A stretch of DNA of 64,000 nucleotides from Rutidosis leptorrhynchoides (Eukaryota; Streptophyta; Magnoliopsida; Asterales; Asteraceae), in assembly GCF_046630445.1 (NCBI RefSeq), contig NC_092333.1, positions 710,442,001 to 710,506,000 of the forward strand, given 5' to 3'. This document shows positions 54,013-64,000 of this stretch, in pieces. The position numbers and the translations under genes are program-made. The notes beneath the pieces are model-generated. The model was not told the DNA's origin. It ran no database searches and was given only the letters and a program-made list of their open reading frames with translations. Within the stretch, counting starts at the first letter, position 1. The number at the start of each line of letters is the position of its first letter.

Positions 54013-55539
54013 ACGTCAGAAAGGGCATTGTTCATCACTCACTACAATGGAGGGACTTTATTTAATGTGTTTTTAATATTAAGCTCTAAACTCTTATAGT
54101 TATTTTCTTCTTATTGTTCGTTAATAAAAATGGCGTTAACATTCTTATTAAATGGGTAAATGACTAAATTTACTTTGTTCCGATTTCTCATAGATGTAGA
54201 TTACTATTTATAGTTTGATGTGTCGAACATTTACCAAGCCACCACAAAATGAGATAGTGCTGAAGAATATATCAGGAAGTCAACTACGATTATATCTTGT
54301 GATGGTTTATAAGAAATTTACTTAAAAAGTTCAATTCTAACAACATTACTTTGCCTTCTGTTTGTATAAATCTTCAATAAAATATTATAATCAAATTAGA
54401 ATTATGAGTATCTTTACTGAAGTTGGGTAGTTAAATATGTCTAGGAAATGTGTTACGTGTGCTAGTAAACTTCACTGTGGCAACTCGTGTTTGAATAAAG
54501 TTTCTATCTTTGTTTAGTTTTTATTTATACAAAAAGATATCTAAAAGATATTTAAAAGATACAAGATTACTTCCTCATTAAAAAGAAGCAAAAGTGTTGT
54601 TTCTTAATTTTGAATTGAGGATCTTTGGAGTGAAAGGACACATGCGTGGAGTGTGACTAAAGATGCAACAACCAAATAATACTAATAATCATAAAAATTA
54701 CAAATTAATGGATAACAAATTAACAATATTTTAAGGAACACGCTATGAGAATCATAATTTTTTTATCCAAGCGAAATATTTTTTAAAAGCTTTCATATTT
54801 ACTATAAAAAAATTTCTTCCACTCTTTCATGAAAATACAACCTTTTGGGCCATGAATTTTTGAGTTGGGGGCAAAATATGAAGAATTTTAGGCAAAATAC
54901 AACGTTTTTGGACAAAATACAACTTTTTTCAAATTAAAGAGTCCAAGAATGAAAAAGACGAAGGCTTTTGGATCATGAACTTTTGGGTTGAGGCGGAAAA
55001 AAAAATTCAAAATTTTAAGCTTGAAATTTCAGATTCACTTGGATTAGGTGCCCCCGGGCCTACTCTATATCCACCCCTTGACACGCATAGATATTTTTTC
55101 TTCTCTACAAAATATGTTTTAGGTCCCTCAAACTAATCCAAGTAACATCACAAGCAAGTCCTTAAATGTTTAAAACACTGATATCTTCTCAGTTTTTATG
55201 TTAAAAGTTAAATATAAAGATTGATATATCACCCCTATTGATTCACTAAATACAACGAATTTACTATTGTTAGCAGCGGCGGTACTTAGTGTATCATAAA
55301 AGGGGTATCTGCCTCACCTTGATTTAACGGAAAAACAAATTTTACACTAAGAAAAAAAAATTTACTAAAAAATAAAGTTTTTTTTAGTGTTTACCCCTGC
55401 TGACTTTAAAAATTTTATTTTCTACACTCGTCCGATATGTGTCCGGGTTCAAGTTCCGCCACCAATTACACATATAATACCATAGTATGAGTATTATGTT
55501 ATTCTAACTTACACAGAATATGCTATGCTGGAGGTGAAG
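54013..55539. other. Intergenic DNA, no gene seen
   Basis: AT-rich, with no supported ORF. Text near 55270-55460 (GCGGCGGTACTTAG, GTTCAAGTTCCGCCACC) resembles decayed transposon ends, but no boundaries can be set. Confidence 0.5.
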
Positions 55540-55569
55540 AATAATTAAAACAAAAAGAGGATGTATATC

Positions 55570-56068
55570 TACGTGAGAATTGTAGTTTGGCTCAAACGTG
55601 AGCAACCATGTCAAAACATGAGATTAAGAGTCGAGCTAAAAGTGGGATTTGAAAGTATACGTGTCACCAATGGTGACATTAGTCACCAAACGTGAGATTT
55701 GGTTTTGCTTAGGAATTTTCTAGAATTCCTTATCTCATGCTTATTGTTATGTACGTTCACGAATTAGGATTCCATATACATTTGATTCGTAGATCTTAGC
55801 TTGCTCCCTAAGCTATTGTTTTCTCCTATAAATAACCCCATATGTAACCCTGTAAATTGTACCTTCAAATTTCAATAATAAGAATACTCTTTGGTTGGCC
55901 GTGGATTAAACCAATAGCAATATGGGATATAACCACGTTATATTCTTGTGTTCTTTTGCGTTCTTGCAATTTATTTTCTTTGTTCACTTGAATTATTTGT
56001 TTATTGTTCGTGGGTTTGATAACTTGGGGTTATCAAGTTCTTGTTGAGGCTCACTAATATTCTTAACA
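55570..56068 (+). repeat. 5' LTR of element J (start approximate)
   Basis: Contains a TATA box (TATAAATAA, 55827-55835) and a CAAATTTCAATAATAAGAAT stretch with polyadenylation-like wording at about 55866-55885. It ends CTTAACA directly before AG and the primer-binding site. Confidence 0.6.
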
Positions 56069-56070
56069 AG

Positions 56071-56083
56071 TGGTATCAAGAGC
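56071..56083 (+). promoter_or_regulatory. Primer-binding site of element J
   Basis: TGGTATCAAGAGC, the initiator-methionine type with one extra A. Confidence 0.75.
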
Positions 56084-56109
56084 TCGTGTTACGAGTATTT
56101 TCGGGAACA

Positions 56110-57480
56110 ATGGCAGATAAAGTGATGTGAAGATAGATCGGTTTGATGGGATTGATTTTAGCTTTTGGAAGATGCAAATTAAAGACCTTCTTTATCAAAA
56201 GAAGCTTTACCAACCGTTAACCGGTGTTAAACCGGAAGAGATGGCTCAAGGCGAGTGGGATGAAGCTTTAGCTAACATGTATGAAAAGTCATCTGCTTTG
56301 AACAAGGTCTTCTTGATAAGACAATTGGTGAATGCAAGGATGAAGGAGAGTTCTTCGGCTGCGGATCATGTGAATGAATTTAATTTGATTTTGACTCGTT
56401 AAATCGGTTGATATTAAATTCGATGATGAGCTACAAGCGTTGTTTTTGATATCTTCATTACCCGATAGTTTGGCCGGCACGGTAACGGCGGTTAGTGGTT
56501 CATCCGGAACTACCAAGCTCACCTTTGAAGGAATCCGTGATTTGATTCTTAGCGAAGGTATTCGTAGGAAAGATTCGAATGAAAGTTCAGGTTCGGTTCT
56601 AAGAGTTAGTCGGGGAAGAGCTAGGTCAAGAAGTCCATCAAGGAGCAAGAACGTGGTGTGTTGGAATTGTCAACAAGTTGATCACTATAAGTCGAAGTGC
56701 CCGAGTTTTAAGTCGGGTGGGAGCGTATCTACTATGGTGATCGAGGATGCGTTGATGTGCCAAAAAGATGTTCTTGACGAATCTTGGGTTTTAGATTCGG
56801 GTGCCTCGTATCATGTTACCCCATACATGAACGAGATGGTGAACTTCAAAGAATACTCCGGTAAGGTTCGAGTTGCGAATGTGAATACACTTGATATTGA
56901 GGGTATTGGTGATCTCGTGGTTAGACACTTGAATTATGCTTGGATCTTGAGGAACGTGCGGTTCGTTCCAAAGCTCAAGAGTCGGTTGATCTCAGTTGGG
57001 CAATTGGACGACGATAATTGTCATGTCCTATTTGGAGATCAAAAGTGGGTAGTGTTTAAGGAAAATTATGTAGTCGCTCGCGGGTTTAAAAGGGGAACCA
57101 TTATATGGTTGAAGTTCCTAAGGAGGAATGGCTAGGTGACTTTGTGGGTGTTAAAAGTCCTAGCGTGTTAATGCTTTCCGGCATTGTTGAGAGGTCTTGT
57201 TTGAGTGGGAGCTCAAAGGAAGTTGAAGCTAGTGGTAATTCGGGTCGAATTGGGTATACTAGAACTTTCGTCACTTCGGATAGATCTTCTCCAATGGTAA
57301 CTTTGTTGCGATCGGCCGAGGAAGATGAACAAGAGGTTTTCATGAGAGTCACTGTTAAAGATACATCCGTACAGTAGGAGTTGGCTCGGGATGGAAAATC
57401 TGGTTTGTCAAAAGACGTGCGCACGTATGTGGTCGGTGTTCCAATGGTGAAAGCAAAGGCGGTTTTGTGGAAGATCAAGG
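56110..57480 (+). pseudogene. Gag and protease of element J, frameshifted
   Basis: The ATG at 56110 is followed by a shift into KIDRFDGIDFSFWKMQIKDLLYQKKLYQPL, the copia Gag start. Another indel near 56400 precedes LFLISSLPDSL and the basic linker SRGRARSRSPSRSK. The zinc knuckle CWNCQQVDHYKSKC and protease WVLDSGASYHVTP follow, then FVPKLKSRLISVGQLDDD and VARGFKRGTIIW. After 57105 the frame carries about 90 codons that do not look like the expected pre-integrase HHCC region. The tail may be a captured or rearranged segment. Confidence 0.8.
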
Positions 57481-57481
57481 G

Positions 57482-57972
57482 TGTGACGACCCGAAAATTT
57501 CCGACTAAATTTAAACTTAATTTTTATATGTTTTCGATACGATAAGCAAAGTCTTTAATGTTGAAATATCAAAAACTTTGAACTGTGTTCATGTATTCAT
57601 TGACCTTCGACCATTCTCGACGATTCACGAACCATTATTTGTAAATAAATGTGTATACATATAAAAATAAATATAAATATATGCATAGAGTATATTAAAA
57701 ATAATTATTTAATGATTGTAATACTCGTTGGACGTTTCGATTACTATTTAGAGAAGTTTAACTCGAACTTATATGATTTTACAATAAATGGTGATCCGAA
57801 AATGAGTTCTATAAATTATAGGCTTATTAAAAATGTATTTAGGAAGTATTTGTTGAATTTTAAAACTTTTTATATTTTACTTGGGGTCGGGAGTGAATAA
57901 AAAATGTAATTTTTATTTATTAAATTAATAATTGAATTTTATACCATAATGACCAAAATAAATAAATATAGT
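57482..57972 (+). repeat. LTR F (element C family), 5' part, cut by element E
   Basis: Starts TGTGACGACCCGAAAATTTC, the same first 20 bases as C's LTRs, and keeps GACGATTCACGAAC (57619-57632). Its continuation (ATTAAAAATAATT near 57692) matches the part of C's 3' LTR that C's 5' LTR lacks. It ends at the E LTR. An 83-codon ORF within it is not considered a gene. Confidence 0.8.
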
Positions 57973-58041
57973 TGTAACATTCCAACCCGTTAACCAACCA
58001 AAAATGCGGAATAAAAAAAAATTTAAAATTGATCTGGAGGT

Positions 58042-58078
58042 TGCGCGGCGCGCACCACTGCCTGTGCGCGGCGCGCAC
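58042..58078. promoter_or_regulatory. Pair of CG-rich palindromes, LTR E 3' side
   Basis: TGCGCGGCGCGCA (58042-58054) and GTGCGCGGCGCGCAC (58064-58078): complementary arms around a single G. Confidence 0.6.
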
Positions 58079-58764
58079 AAGGCCTGTGACAGTTCTGATC
58101 AAAATTTCCATTTTACGCGAAAAGATCTTCGACTTCCAGACACATTTAGACCAAATGCTTTTCACAACATGTTACAATAGTTAAAATTAACACGTTCCAT
58201 TAATAAAAAGGGTTTTACGACATCGGGCCCACATATGCCCAAATTACCCTTTAGTACGAAATACAAGTCTTCGACCACACGACTTTTAATACAAAATAAA
58301 GCCAAGCATGGCGATTAGGGATACGCTACCAAATCCTAATCAAACCGAAAGCAAGCCTTCTAAAGCAACTACGCGAGTCCACTAGTCCCACGCTTACCCG
58401 AGCCACCGTATCCATGCATATCTATAAAAATGTAAACAACGAGAGGGTAAGCTAACGCTTAGTAAGTGAAAATATACTACATACATATATATGCATAAAA
58501 TGGACACGCCACATAAATAAACAAATACCGCATACCGGAGCATCCAAGCATAAAGGCAAGCTAATCTAAGCATACCGTACGATCACTAAGCAACAAGCTA
58601 AATATGCATCAACAAACATAAGTTCACCAACGACGATGTGAACAACGCCAAGAAGCTACACCGGGAGGGTTAGCTACATCACGACAATACAACAAAAAAT
58701 ATATATATAACAATATATAAACGAATAAGGTTAACCCATTAACCCATTACCGAATACCAAACAC

Positions 58765-59010
58765 CACAACGAAGATTGGCCGAACTACACGAGCCTTTAG
58801 TAATCTGAAGCCACACGAGATTACTATCTTCAACAAGACAACATCGAGGTTGGCCGAACTACACGAGCCTTAGTAATCCGAACTACACGAGATCACTACC
58901 TCAATAAGATGACCGGACTACATGCGTCACCGTGAATCCGAACTACACGAGACTCACTTCTGATAAGATGACCGAACTACACGCGTCATCGTGAATCCGA
59001 ACTACAAGAG
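58765..59010. repeat. Imperfect tandem array in LTR E (about 59-bp unit)
   Basis: Units of the form ATGACCGAACTACACGCGTC plus GTGAATCCGAACTACACGAG and a variable tail. The clearest pair starts at about 58909 and 58968. Related units occur in the internal region at 61016-61320. Confidence 0.7.
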
Positions 59011-60150
59011 ATCCACTTTCACAATTCAAAACCCACGGTCACGGGATTATAAAATCCACCACATCGGGGTTATCCACATCACAACAATATCAACCCTTCG
59101 CCATTGGGGTTATATACTCCACATCACAAACACGTGTGATATCGTACACACAAAACATGCACCTCGCCAAAGGTGGTCAACCAAAATGCACAACCGTGCC
59201 AATTTGGGCCTAAACGCAAGTCCATCAAATCCACCTATATGTGAAGTGAGCTCTATAACCGAGAACCACTTCACCCGACCCGCACCCATCCTACACATAC
59301 ACATGTACATAGGATATTAACACTCACCTTGTCGTCTTGATGAATGCTTCCAAGAAATCCGCAACTCGTCAATGGAAAGTACCTAAACAATTCATCAAAA
59401 ATACAATAATACACTTAGAGTGAATTTACAAACCAACTCAATTCGACACTTAGTGCAAATTCGACCAATTGCACTTACAAACACCAAACGCGTCCAAACT
59501 AACCACTAATTCACTAATCACAAGTGAAATGGTCCTAATAAGTCGAATGAACCCAAACTTAAGTGTTTAACACTTATCAATCTCAAAATCACCCAAAAAC
59601 CCTAATTTTGACTCAATTCCAAAATTAGTCTTTCAAACACACCAAAAGGGTTCCAATACTTCCATAATCACTAAACCTAATGATTAAACCCAATTACAAG
59701 TTCCAATCATAACCAATTTGTTCACCAACCCATTATCCACCAACAATAACAATAAACTCGATTACTAGCATCACTAAACCCACTCCATGAGTTTAAATGG
59801 GTTTCTTAACAATTTAAGTTCAAACCCTAACTTGAATATCAAAATCAAACAATGAAATTCGGAGTTAGAACTTACCACAACAACCAAAACGTAGCTAGAA
59901 ACGAGGTGAACAACTTTAAAACCCGAGCTTTTGATCAAATCAAGTTCCTTCTTCACCAAAACCCCAAATCTCTCTCTAGACTTCCCTCTCTCTCTCTAAG
60001 AATGAATGAGAGTGTTTAGTGGATGTGAAAATGATCCAAAGTTGGATCCAAACCAACTGATAAAGCCTCACATCCGGCCTTAAGTGAAAAGACCAAAAAG
60101 CCCCTCATTAAACTCAAAATTAGAAAAAGACAGATTCTGTCGCTGAGCTA

Positions 60151-60188
60151 GTGCGCGGCGCGCACCCATGGGTGTGCACGGCACGCAC
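60151..60188. promoter_or_regulatory. Pair of CG-rich palindromes, LTR E 5' side
   Basis: GTGCGCGGCGCGCAC (60151-60165) is identical to one at 58064-58078. The second copy, GTGCACGGCACGCAC (60174-60188), differs only by CG-to-CA changes typical of methylated-cytosine decay. Confidence 0.6.
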
Positions 60189-60289
60189 CCGTGTCTGGGC
60201 AGAATCTGAGCTTGGTTTAATTATGCAATACTTCCTGCACTCTATGTAGCATAATTACACGTCTGTATAATAAATATTAGGGTCTTACA

Positions 60290-60305
60290 ACTCTCCCCCA
60301 CTTAG
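60290..60305 (-). promoter_or_regulatory. Polypurine tract of element E
   Basis: Sense CTAAGTGGGGGAGAGT directly before the 3' LTR; the plus-strand primer site. Confidence 0.75.
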
Positions 60306-60837
60306 AATCGATCACGTCCTCGTGATCCTCGTCACTTAACCGAACGGACGACACTCCACGGTCCTCAAACATAAGTCCCAAACCGACTTTCCTAGGCAAC
60401 TCTTCCCAATGAATCGCCTTAACAACTAAATTCGTCACTCGCGAATTATCAAATCCACCAATCCGAGCACTAAAACCATGCTCAATCCCTCACATCGGGA
60501 AAAGCTCAACCAATCTCGAACCGAGATATCAACCCCTAGCATACCATACCAAGTACATCGCTAGTATCAACCGCATATCAGAATAAAGTCAACCATCTAA
60601 ACCGACGAAGACTGAATAGAAGCGAATCCTTACGGATAACACCAATCACTAAACATCCCTTGTAGCGCGCAATACGACCAATACGCAACTACCGTAACAT
60701 CATAATCCAACAGCTAACACCGATAGCGCCCAAAACGACTATGGCAACGCAAATCCCAAGGTGTACAAAATCGACTATCGTCACGCCCGTAGCAACATGT
60801 GAGCGAAACACGGCTATCGCATCACTAATCATACAAT

Positions 60838-60999
60838 ATGGTCCTCACGACCCCACCATCGGCGTATAAAACAACCGATAGTTTCCACAACATGGCCCTT
60901 ATGACCCCACCATTGGTGTATCAAACAACCAATAGATCACACGACATGGTCCTTACGACCCCACCATCGGTGTATAAAACAACCGACAGATCACACAAC
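60838..60999. repeat. 54-bp tandem repeat, three units, in element E
   Basis: Units start at 60838, 60892 and 60946 (ATGGYCCTYAYGACCCCACC...). Because 54 is 18 codons, the plus strand shows an 18-residue repeated peptide (start M-x-L-x-TPP). It is antisense to the element and probably not translated. Confidence 0.8.
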
Positions 61000-61015
61000 A
61001 CGAAGGATGGCCGAA

Positions 61016-61320
61016 AACACACGCACCTTAGTGAATCTGAACTACACGCGACTCACTACCTTCACCACAACAACAATCGGGATTGGCCGAACTACACGCG
61101 CCTTAGTGAATCCGAACTACACGAGGGTCACTATCCCTGAGGAATGACCGAACTACACGAGTCATTTGTGAATCCGAACTACACGAGACTCACTCCTCAA
61201 TACAATGACCGAAACCACATGAGTCATTTGTGAATCCGAACTACACGCGACTCACTTACACAATAAGATGACCGAACTACACGCGTCATCGTGAATTCGA
61301 ACTACACGTGATCCACCTCC
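61016..61320. repeat. Imperfect tandem array in E internal region (about 60-bp unit)
   Basis: At least four units with CCGAACTACACGAGTCAT, GTGAATCCGAACTACACG and ACTCAC. Closely related to the array inside the element's own LTR at 58765-59010. Confidence 0.75.
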
Positions 61321-61412
61321 AAAACTCAACACAGGAATGGTACTCGCATTTCCCACCGGTACTCGCATTTCCCGATAATGTTATACCATGCCGATATAAC
61401 ACTACTCCCATC

Positions 61413-61594
61413 ACACACGCTCTTTGGCCTCCATCACGACGAGTAGTGTAACATCGCGCACTGCTACACCATAGTGCATCCTAACGGAATACACTAACCA
61501 TCAACACATGCTCTTTTGGCCTCGATCAACGAGTAGTGCTACATCGCGCACTGCTACACTATAGTGAATCCTAACGGATACCACTAACCATCAC
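61413..61594. repeat. 91-bp tandem repeat, two units, in element E
   Basis: GCTCTTTGGCCTC at 61419 and GCTCTTTTGGCCTC at 61510 start matching stretches that continue through GAGTAGTG, ACATCGCGCACTGCTACAC, ATAGTG and ACTAACCATCA. Confidence 0.8.
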
Positions 61595-62634
61595 CATACG
61601 TACGCGTACACAACGCCAACACAAACGAGCAAGAACTGCCCATATCGCACATAGGCACAAAACAACAATTCCCCAAGAGAGAACCCGACACGCACATCCC
61701 TTAACCGAGGGATTTCACCTTGCTCGTCAAACACGTCCATCATCCCTCAACGAGATTTACCACATTACCACCTCGGTGATATTTCAAATCCAAAATCATA
61801 AGTACAACTTAACCGAAATTGTACTCTGCCACAAGGCCACCAAAACTAGGTCCCGACCCAAATTCCGGACCTACTAAAAGCGTCATCCGAAATCTCACAC
61901 TAAAACCTCCTCGTGCGGGAGTGTAACTCCCCCACTTGGAACTACGTTCCATAACCGCATCCTGTACAACCGTACCATGCTACCAAAGGTAGACTTTACC
62001 AATAATTGGGTTCGCACGACCCATCACCATATCTTGCTCCAACCTTGAGTACACGAAGAATTTCAACCAATCCTTCAACACTTCGAGCGAAAAGTGTACC
62101 CCAATTACACGAGCTCTACTCTCGCAATCATCCCATTGCTATGGCTTGTCAAATTTCACCCGGTCACTCATGTACCTAAGGGTTTCACTTCGGTACCCTA
62201 AGTACCAAGTAACCGCAACACAATCGGAGTAGAACACCACGCTAGTAGGTATAAAAAAAAAGGCACCTAATGTCGCGTCACGTAGACTCCATTACCAACA
62301 TACATCGAGATCCAAAACACTCGATCTCAAGGGTTTCAATCCACCCGACGAACCTCATGGTTCATCAACTTCAACACGAGAGCGAACATGCTATAACATC
62401 CGAACACCAAAGCCCATTTCCATGGTTTGGTAGAAACATTTCCCAAATACTAAGAAATGCTTGGTTGCACCAAGTCTTACGCCCTTCGCCCGACAATCAA
62501 ATGTCACCATAGGGTACTTCCATTAGGAACGTCATCCATAACAACAATATGCACAACACAAGTCATTTAACAACTCAAACTCATCGGCACAAAATAAATA
62601 ATCAAAGGATGTATCTATTAAAACGAAACGTACC

Positions 62635-63576
62635 TTAACGTCTCCTTGTCGCACCCGTCCCCGCCAACTTGGGACATTCCGACTTACGATGTCCTTCTTC
62701 TTGGCAATTGAAGCACACCATGCCATCACCCTTTGGTACCGAACATTCCCAAGACTTGTGACCCCTCACGCCACAATTGTAACACCTAGATGCACTAGCA
62801 TCCGATATACCCGTCCGTACACCACCCGTGTTCACGCTCGGACCCTTAGTCCTCTTACTCGGAGCACCATACGAAACAACCCTTCTTTCACTTGAAGGTT
62901 CACTCTTCTTGGATCGTGAATACGACTCGAAACCTCTAGCCAAGGCGAATAATTCCGCAAACAATTTCGCTTGACCCCGGCTAATTTTACTCTTCAAGTC
63001 ATCATTCAAGGTCCGATAGAAATCTTGCATCAACAAATGATCATTCCCCAAATACTCCGGGCAAAAACGAGCCTTCACCATAAAGGTCGTCTTGAGAGTA
63101 TTCAAATCCATAGAACCCTGATGCAAATTTCGCAGCTCATTACGCATTTCTGATAAATCGGCTGAAGTTCGGAACTCCTCGAAGAATTCCTTCTTAAACT
63201 CGTCCCATGATAACGCCATAAACGGTTCACCACCGACAAGATCAATCTTACCATCCAACCAATCCTTTGCCCTACCCCGCAACAAACTCGTAGCGAGTCT
63301 CGTCTTTTTCTCGGGAGGGCAATCAATAGTACGAAAACACCCTTCGACATCCGAGATCCAAGTTGTGCTTATCAAAGGATCCGGTTCCCCGTCATACATT
63401 GGGGGTTTAGTCCTCATGAAGCTCTTAAGACAACGCTCCATTTCACTACTACCCCGAAATTCGGAATACTTTCTATCCATTTCTTCTCGAAAAGCACTCA
63501 TTTGCTCCGTAACGGCGGCCGCAACTCTAGCGTTAAACTCCACGTCGTTCGTCTCGATCCCGTTTCCCGTCGTCAT
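62635..63576 (-). CDS. Gag of element E (intact)
   Basis: Start chosen at 63576 (MTTGNGIETND), which gives 313 codons; an upstream in-frame ATG at 63663 would add a hydrophobic leader unlike Gag. The retrotransposon gag domain covers about residues 60-230 (PPMYDGEPDPL, TWISDVEGCFRTI, RGRAKDWLDG, SWDEFKKEFFEEFRT, ARFCPEYL). Two CX2CX4HX4C knuckles at the end (CYNCGVRGHKSWEC and CFNCQEEGHRKSEC) bind RNA. The protein ends shortly after the second knuckle (AGTGATRRR) with a normal stop and no continuation into protease. An intact gag in an element without pol suggests the protein is still useful to its movement. Confidence 0.88.
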   Translation of the reverse strand: MTTGNGIETNDVEFNARVAAAVTEQMSAFREEMDRKYSEFRGSSEMERCLKSFMRTKPPMYDGEPDPLISTTWISDVEGCFRTIDCPPEKKTRLATSLLRGRAKDWLDGKIDLVGGEPFMALSWDEFKKEFFEEFRTSADLSEMRNELRNLHQGSMDLNTLKTTFMVKARFCPEYLGNDHLLMQDFYRTLNDDLKSKISRGQAKLFAELFALARGFESYSRSKKSEPSSERRVVSYGAPSKRTKGPSVNTGGVRTGISDASASRCYNCGVRGHKSWECSVPKGDGMVCFNCQEEGHRKSECPKLAGTGATRRR

Positions 63577-64000
63577 TCCAAGGAATGCAAAAGCGATTAG
63601 ATCACGAACGTATAAAGTTATACACACAACACCGCCCCATCTTGCTAAACACTCGTCGTACATCGCTTGTTAGACACGATTTGCACCCGTAATAAGGTTT
63701 GCAAGTCCTTATTACGCACACACGCCGCATCAACTAGTTAGTACAACGACCACCTCGCTCGATGATAGAAACAACACAAACAAAATTCTACGCGATATAA
63801 ACACACGCGAGAATTACACCATAACACAAATAATATATTAATAATATCCGCATTACTAATATAAACGTTAGTCTACCTACAAGCAAGGCACTAACCATAA
63901 CCCATTCCGACCCGTAATCCTACAAGTCCCGCAACAAATTAAGCACACACAAAAGTCTAAGTCTAGGCACCTATCTCAAGTCACCTAAATCCCTTAGACC
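63577..64000 (-). other. Leader of element E (partial)
   Basis: Upstream of gag on the sense strand. No primer-binding site is seen within the window, so the 5' LTR lies further right. Confidence 0.55.

Larger units (their letters stand above)
55540..57481 (+). mobile_element. Ty1/copia element J, 5' part (cut by LTR F)
   Basis: LTR ending TAATATTCTTAACA at 56068, primer-binding site, gag and protease, then interruption by a C-family LTR at 57482. The LTR start is not certain (between about 55540 and 55580). Integrase, RT and the 3' LTR are not in view and presumably lie beyond E, off-window. Confidence 0.75.
57973..60289 (-). repeat. 3' LTR of element E
   Basis: 2317 bp; sense start TGTAAGACCCTAATA at 60289 and end GGGTTGGAATGTTACA at 57973. 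It contains pairs of CG-rich palindromes near both ends (58042-58078 and 60151-60188) and an array of CCGAACTACACGAG words (58765-59010). Leader-like wording GCTAACGCTTAGTAAGTG is at about 58453-58470. Confidence 0.85.
60306..62634 (-). other. Non-coding internal region of element E
   Basis: About 2.3 kb between gag and the polypurine tract, where pol would be. No RT, protease or integrase motif in any frame. GC content is higher than around it, and much of it is made of the tandem arrays listed separately; the rest is unique and unassigned. Confidence 0.65.
57973..64000 (-). mobile_element. Gag-only Ty3/gypsy-type element E, 3' part
   Basis: Minus strand. Seen are part of the leader (64000-63577), an intact gag (63576-62635), about 2.3 kb of non-coding repeat-rich DNA, a polypurine tract and a 3' LTR (60289-57973). 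There is no protease, RT or integrase. This matches terminal-repeat elements that keep only gag and borrow pol. The 5' LTR is off-window to the right. It interrupts LTR F. Confidence 0.8.

Noticed and set aside
54840..55100. Possible decayed gene with TTTTGGG repeats
   Set aside because: Only short repeated words in AT-rich DNA; no reading frame.
57649..57900. 83-codon ORF in LTR F
   Set aside because: AT-rich LTR sequence with no motif and no conservation visible in C.
60838..61140. 100-codon ORF with an 18-residue repeat
   Set aside because: Antisense to element E and produced by a 54-bp tandem repeat; no evidence of translation.

Overview
This window is plant nuclear DNA, almost certainly from a daisy-family (Asteraceae) genome. 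The only ordinary host gene is an intron-rich aspartic proteinase with a plant-specific insert whose protein resembles cardosin/cyprosin-type enzymes. Nearly everything else is AT-rich intergenic DNA and nested transposable elements typical of large plant genomes. There is no sign of bacterial organisation (no operons, ribosome binding sites or CRISPR). The family assignment is inference; the plant assignment is firm.

Positions 1-37182 are one deep nest built on an L1-type LINE (plus strand, poly-A at 37167-37182). Its reverse transcriptase (RT) gene is broken at 19956 and at 20481/35455. On the left, a SIRE-like Ty1/copia element (H) sits against the LINE. Ty3/gypsy element B (minus, 6332-18133) is inserted in H, and Ty3/gypsy element A (minus, 1-6331, 3' part off-window) is inserted in B's 3' LTR. 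On the right, solo LTR D interrupts the LINE with target-site duplication (TSD) tgaac. Element C (plus, 20830-33885, TSD acagg) interrupts D, and solo LTR T (29314-31191, TSD cccat) interrupts C's 3' LTR.

A and B are Tekay/Del-like chromoviruses with gag, protease, RT, RNase H and integrase; a chromodomain is seen in B. Both also carry an acidic leader ORF upstream of gag, and B has in addition a broken F-box-like gene between that ORF and gag. C has no gag or pol. It keeps the family's LTR blocks, primer-binding site and 3' hairpin, and carries one small coiled-coil ORF, so it looks like a non-autonomous derivative.

Positions 37183-49170 are intergenic DNA plus the aspartic proteinase gene (13 coding exons, 44248-47732, 497 codons). 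The intergenic part holds a complete-looking non-autonomous Helitron (40546-41591), a LINE 3' fragment and a MITE candidate. Positions 49176-54007 are a complete Ty1/copia element (G, TSD tcata) with a damaged polyprotein.

Positions 55540-64000 are a second nest. Copia element J (gag and protease only) is cut by a C-family LTR (F), which is cut by E, a minus-strand element with an intact gag, no pol and several tandem arrays. E runs off the right edge. Coordinates and translations were read by eye; similarity statements rest on recognition, not searches.
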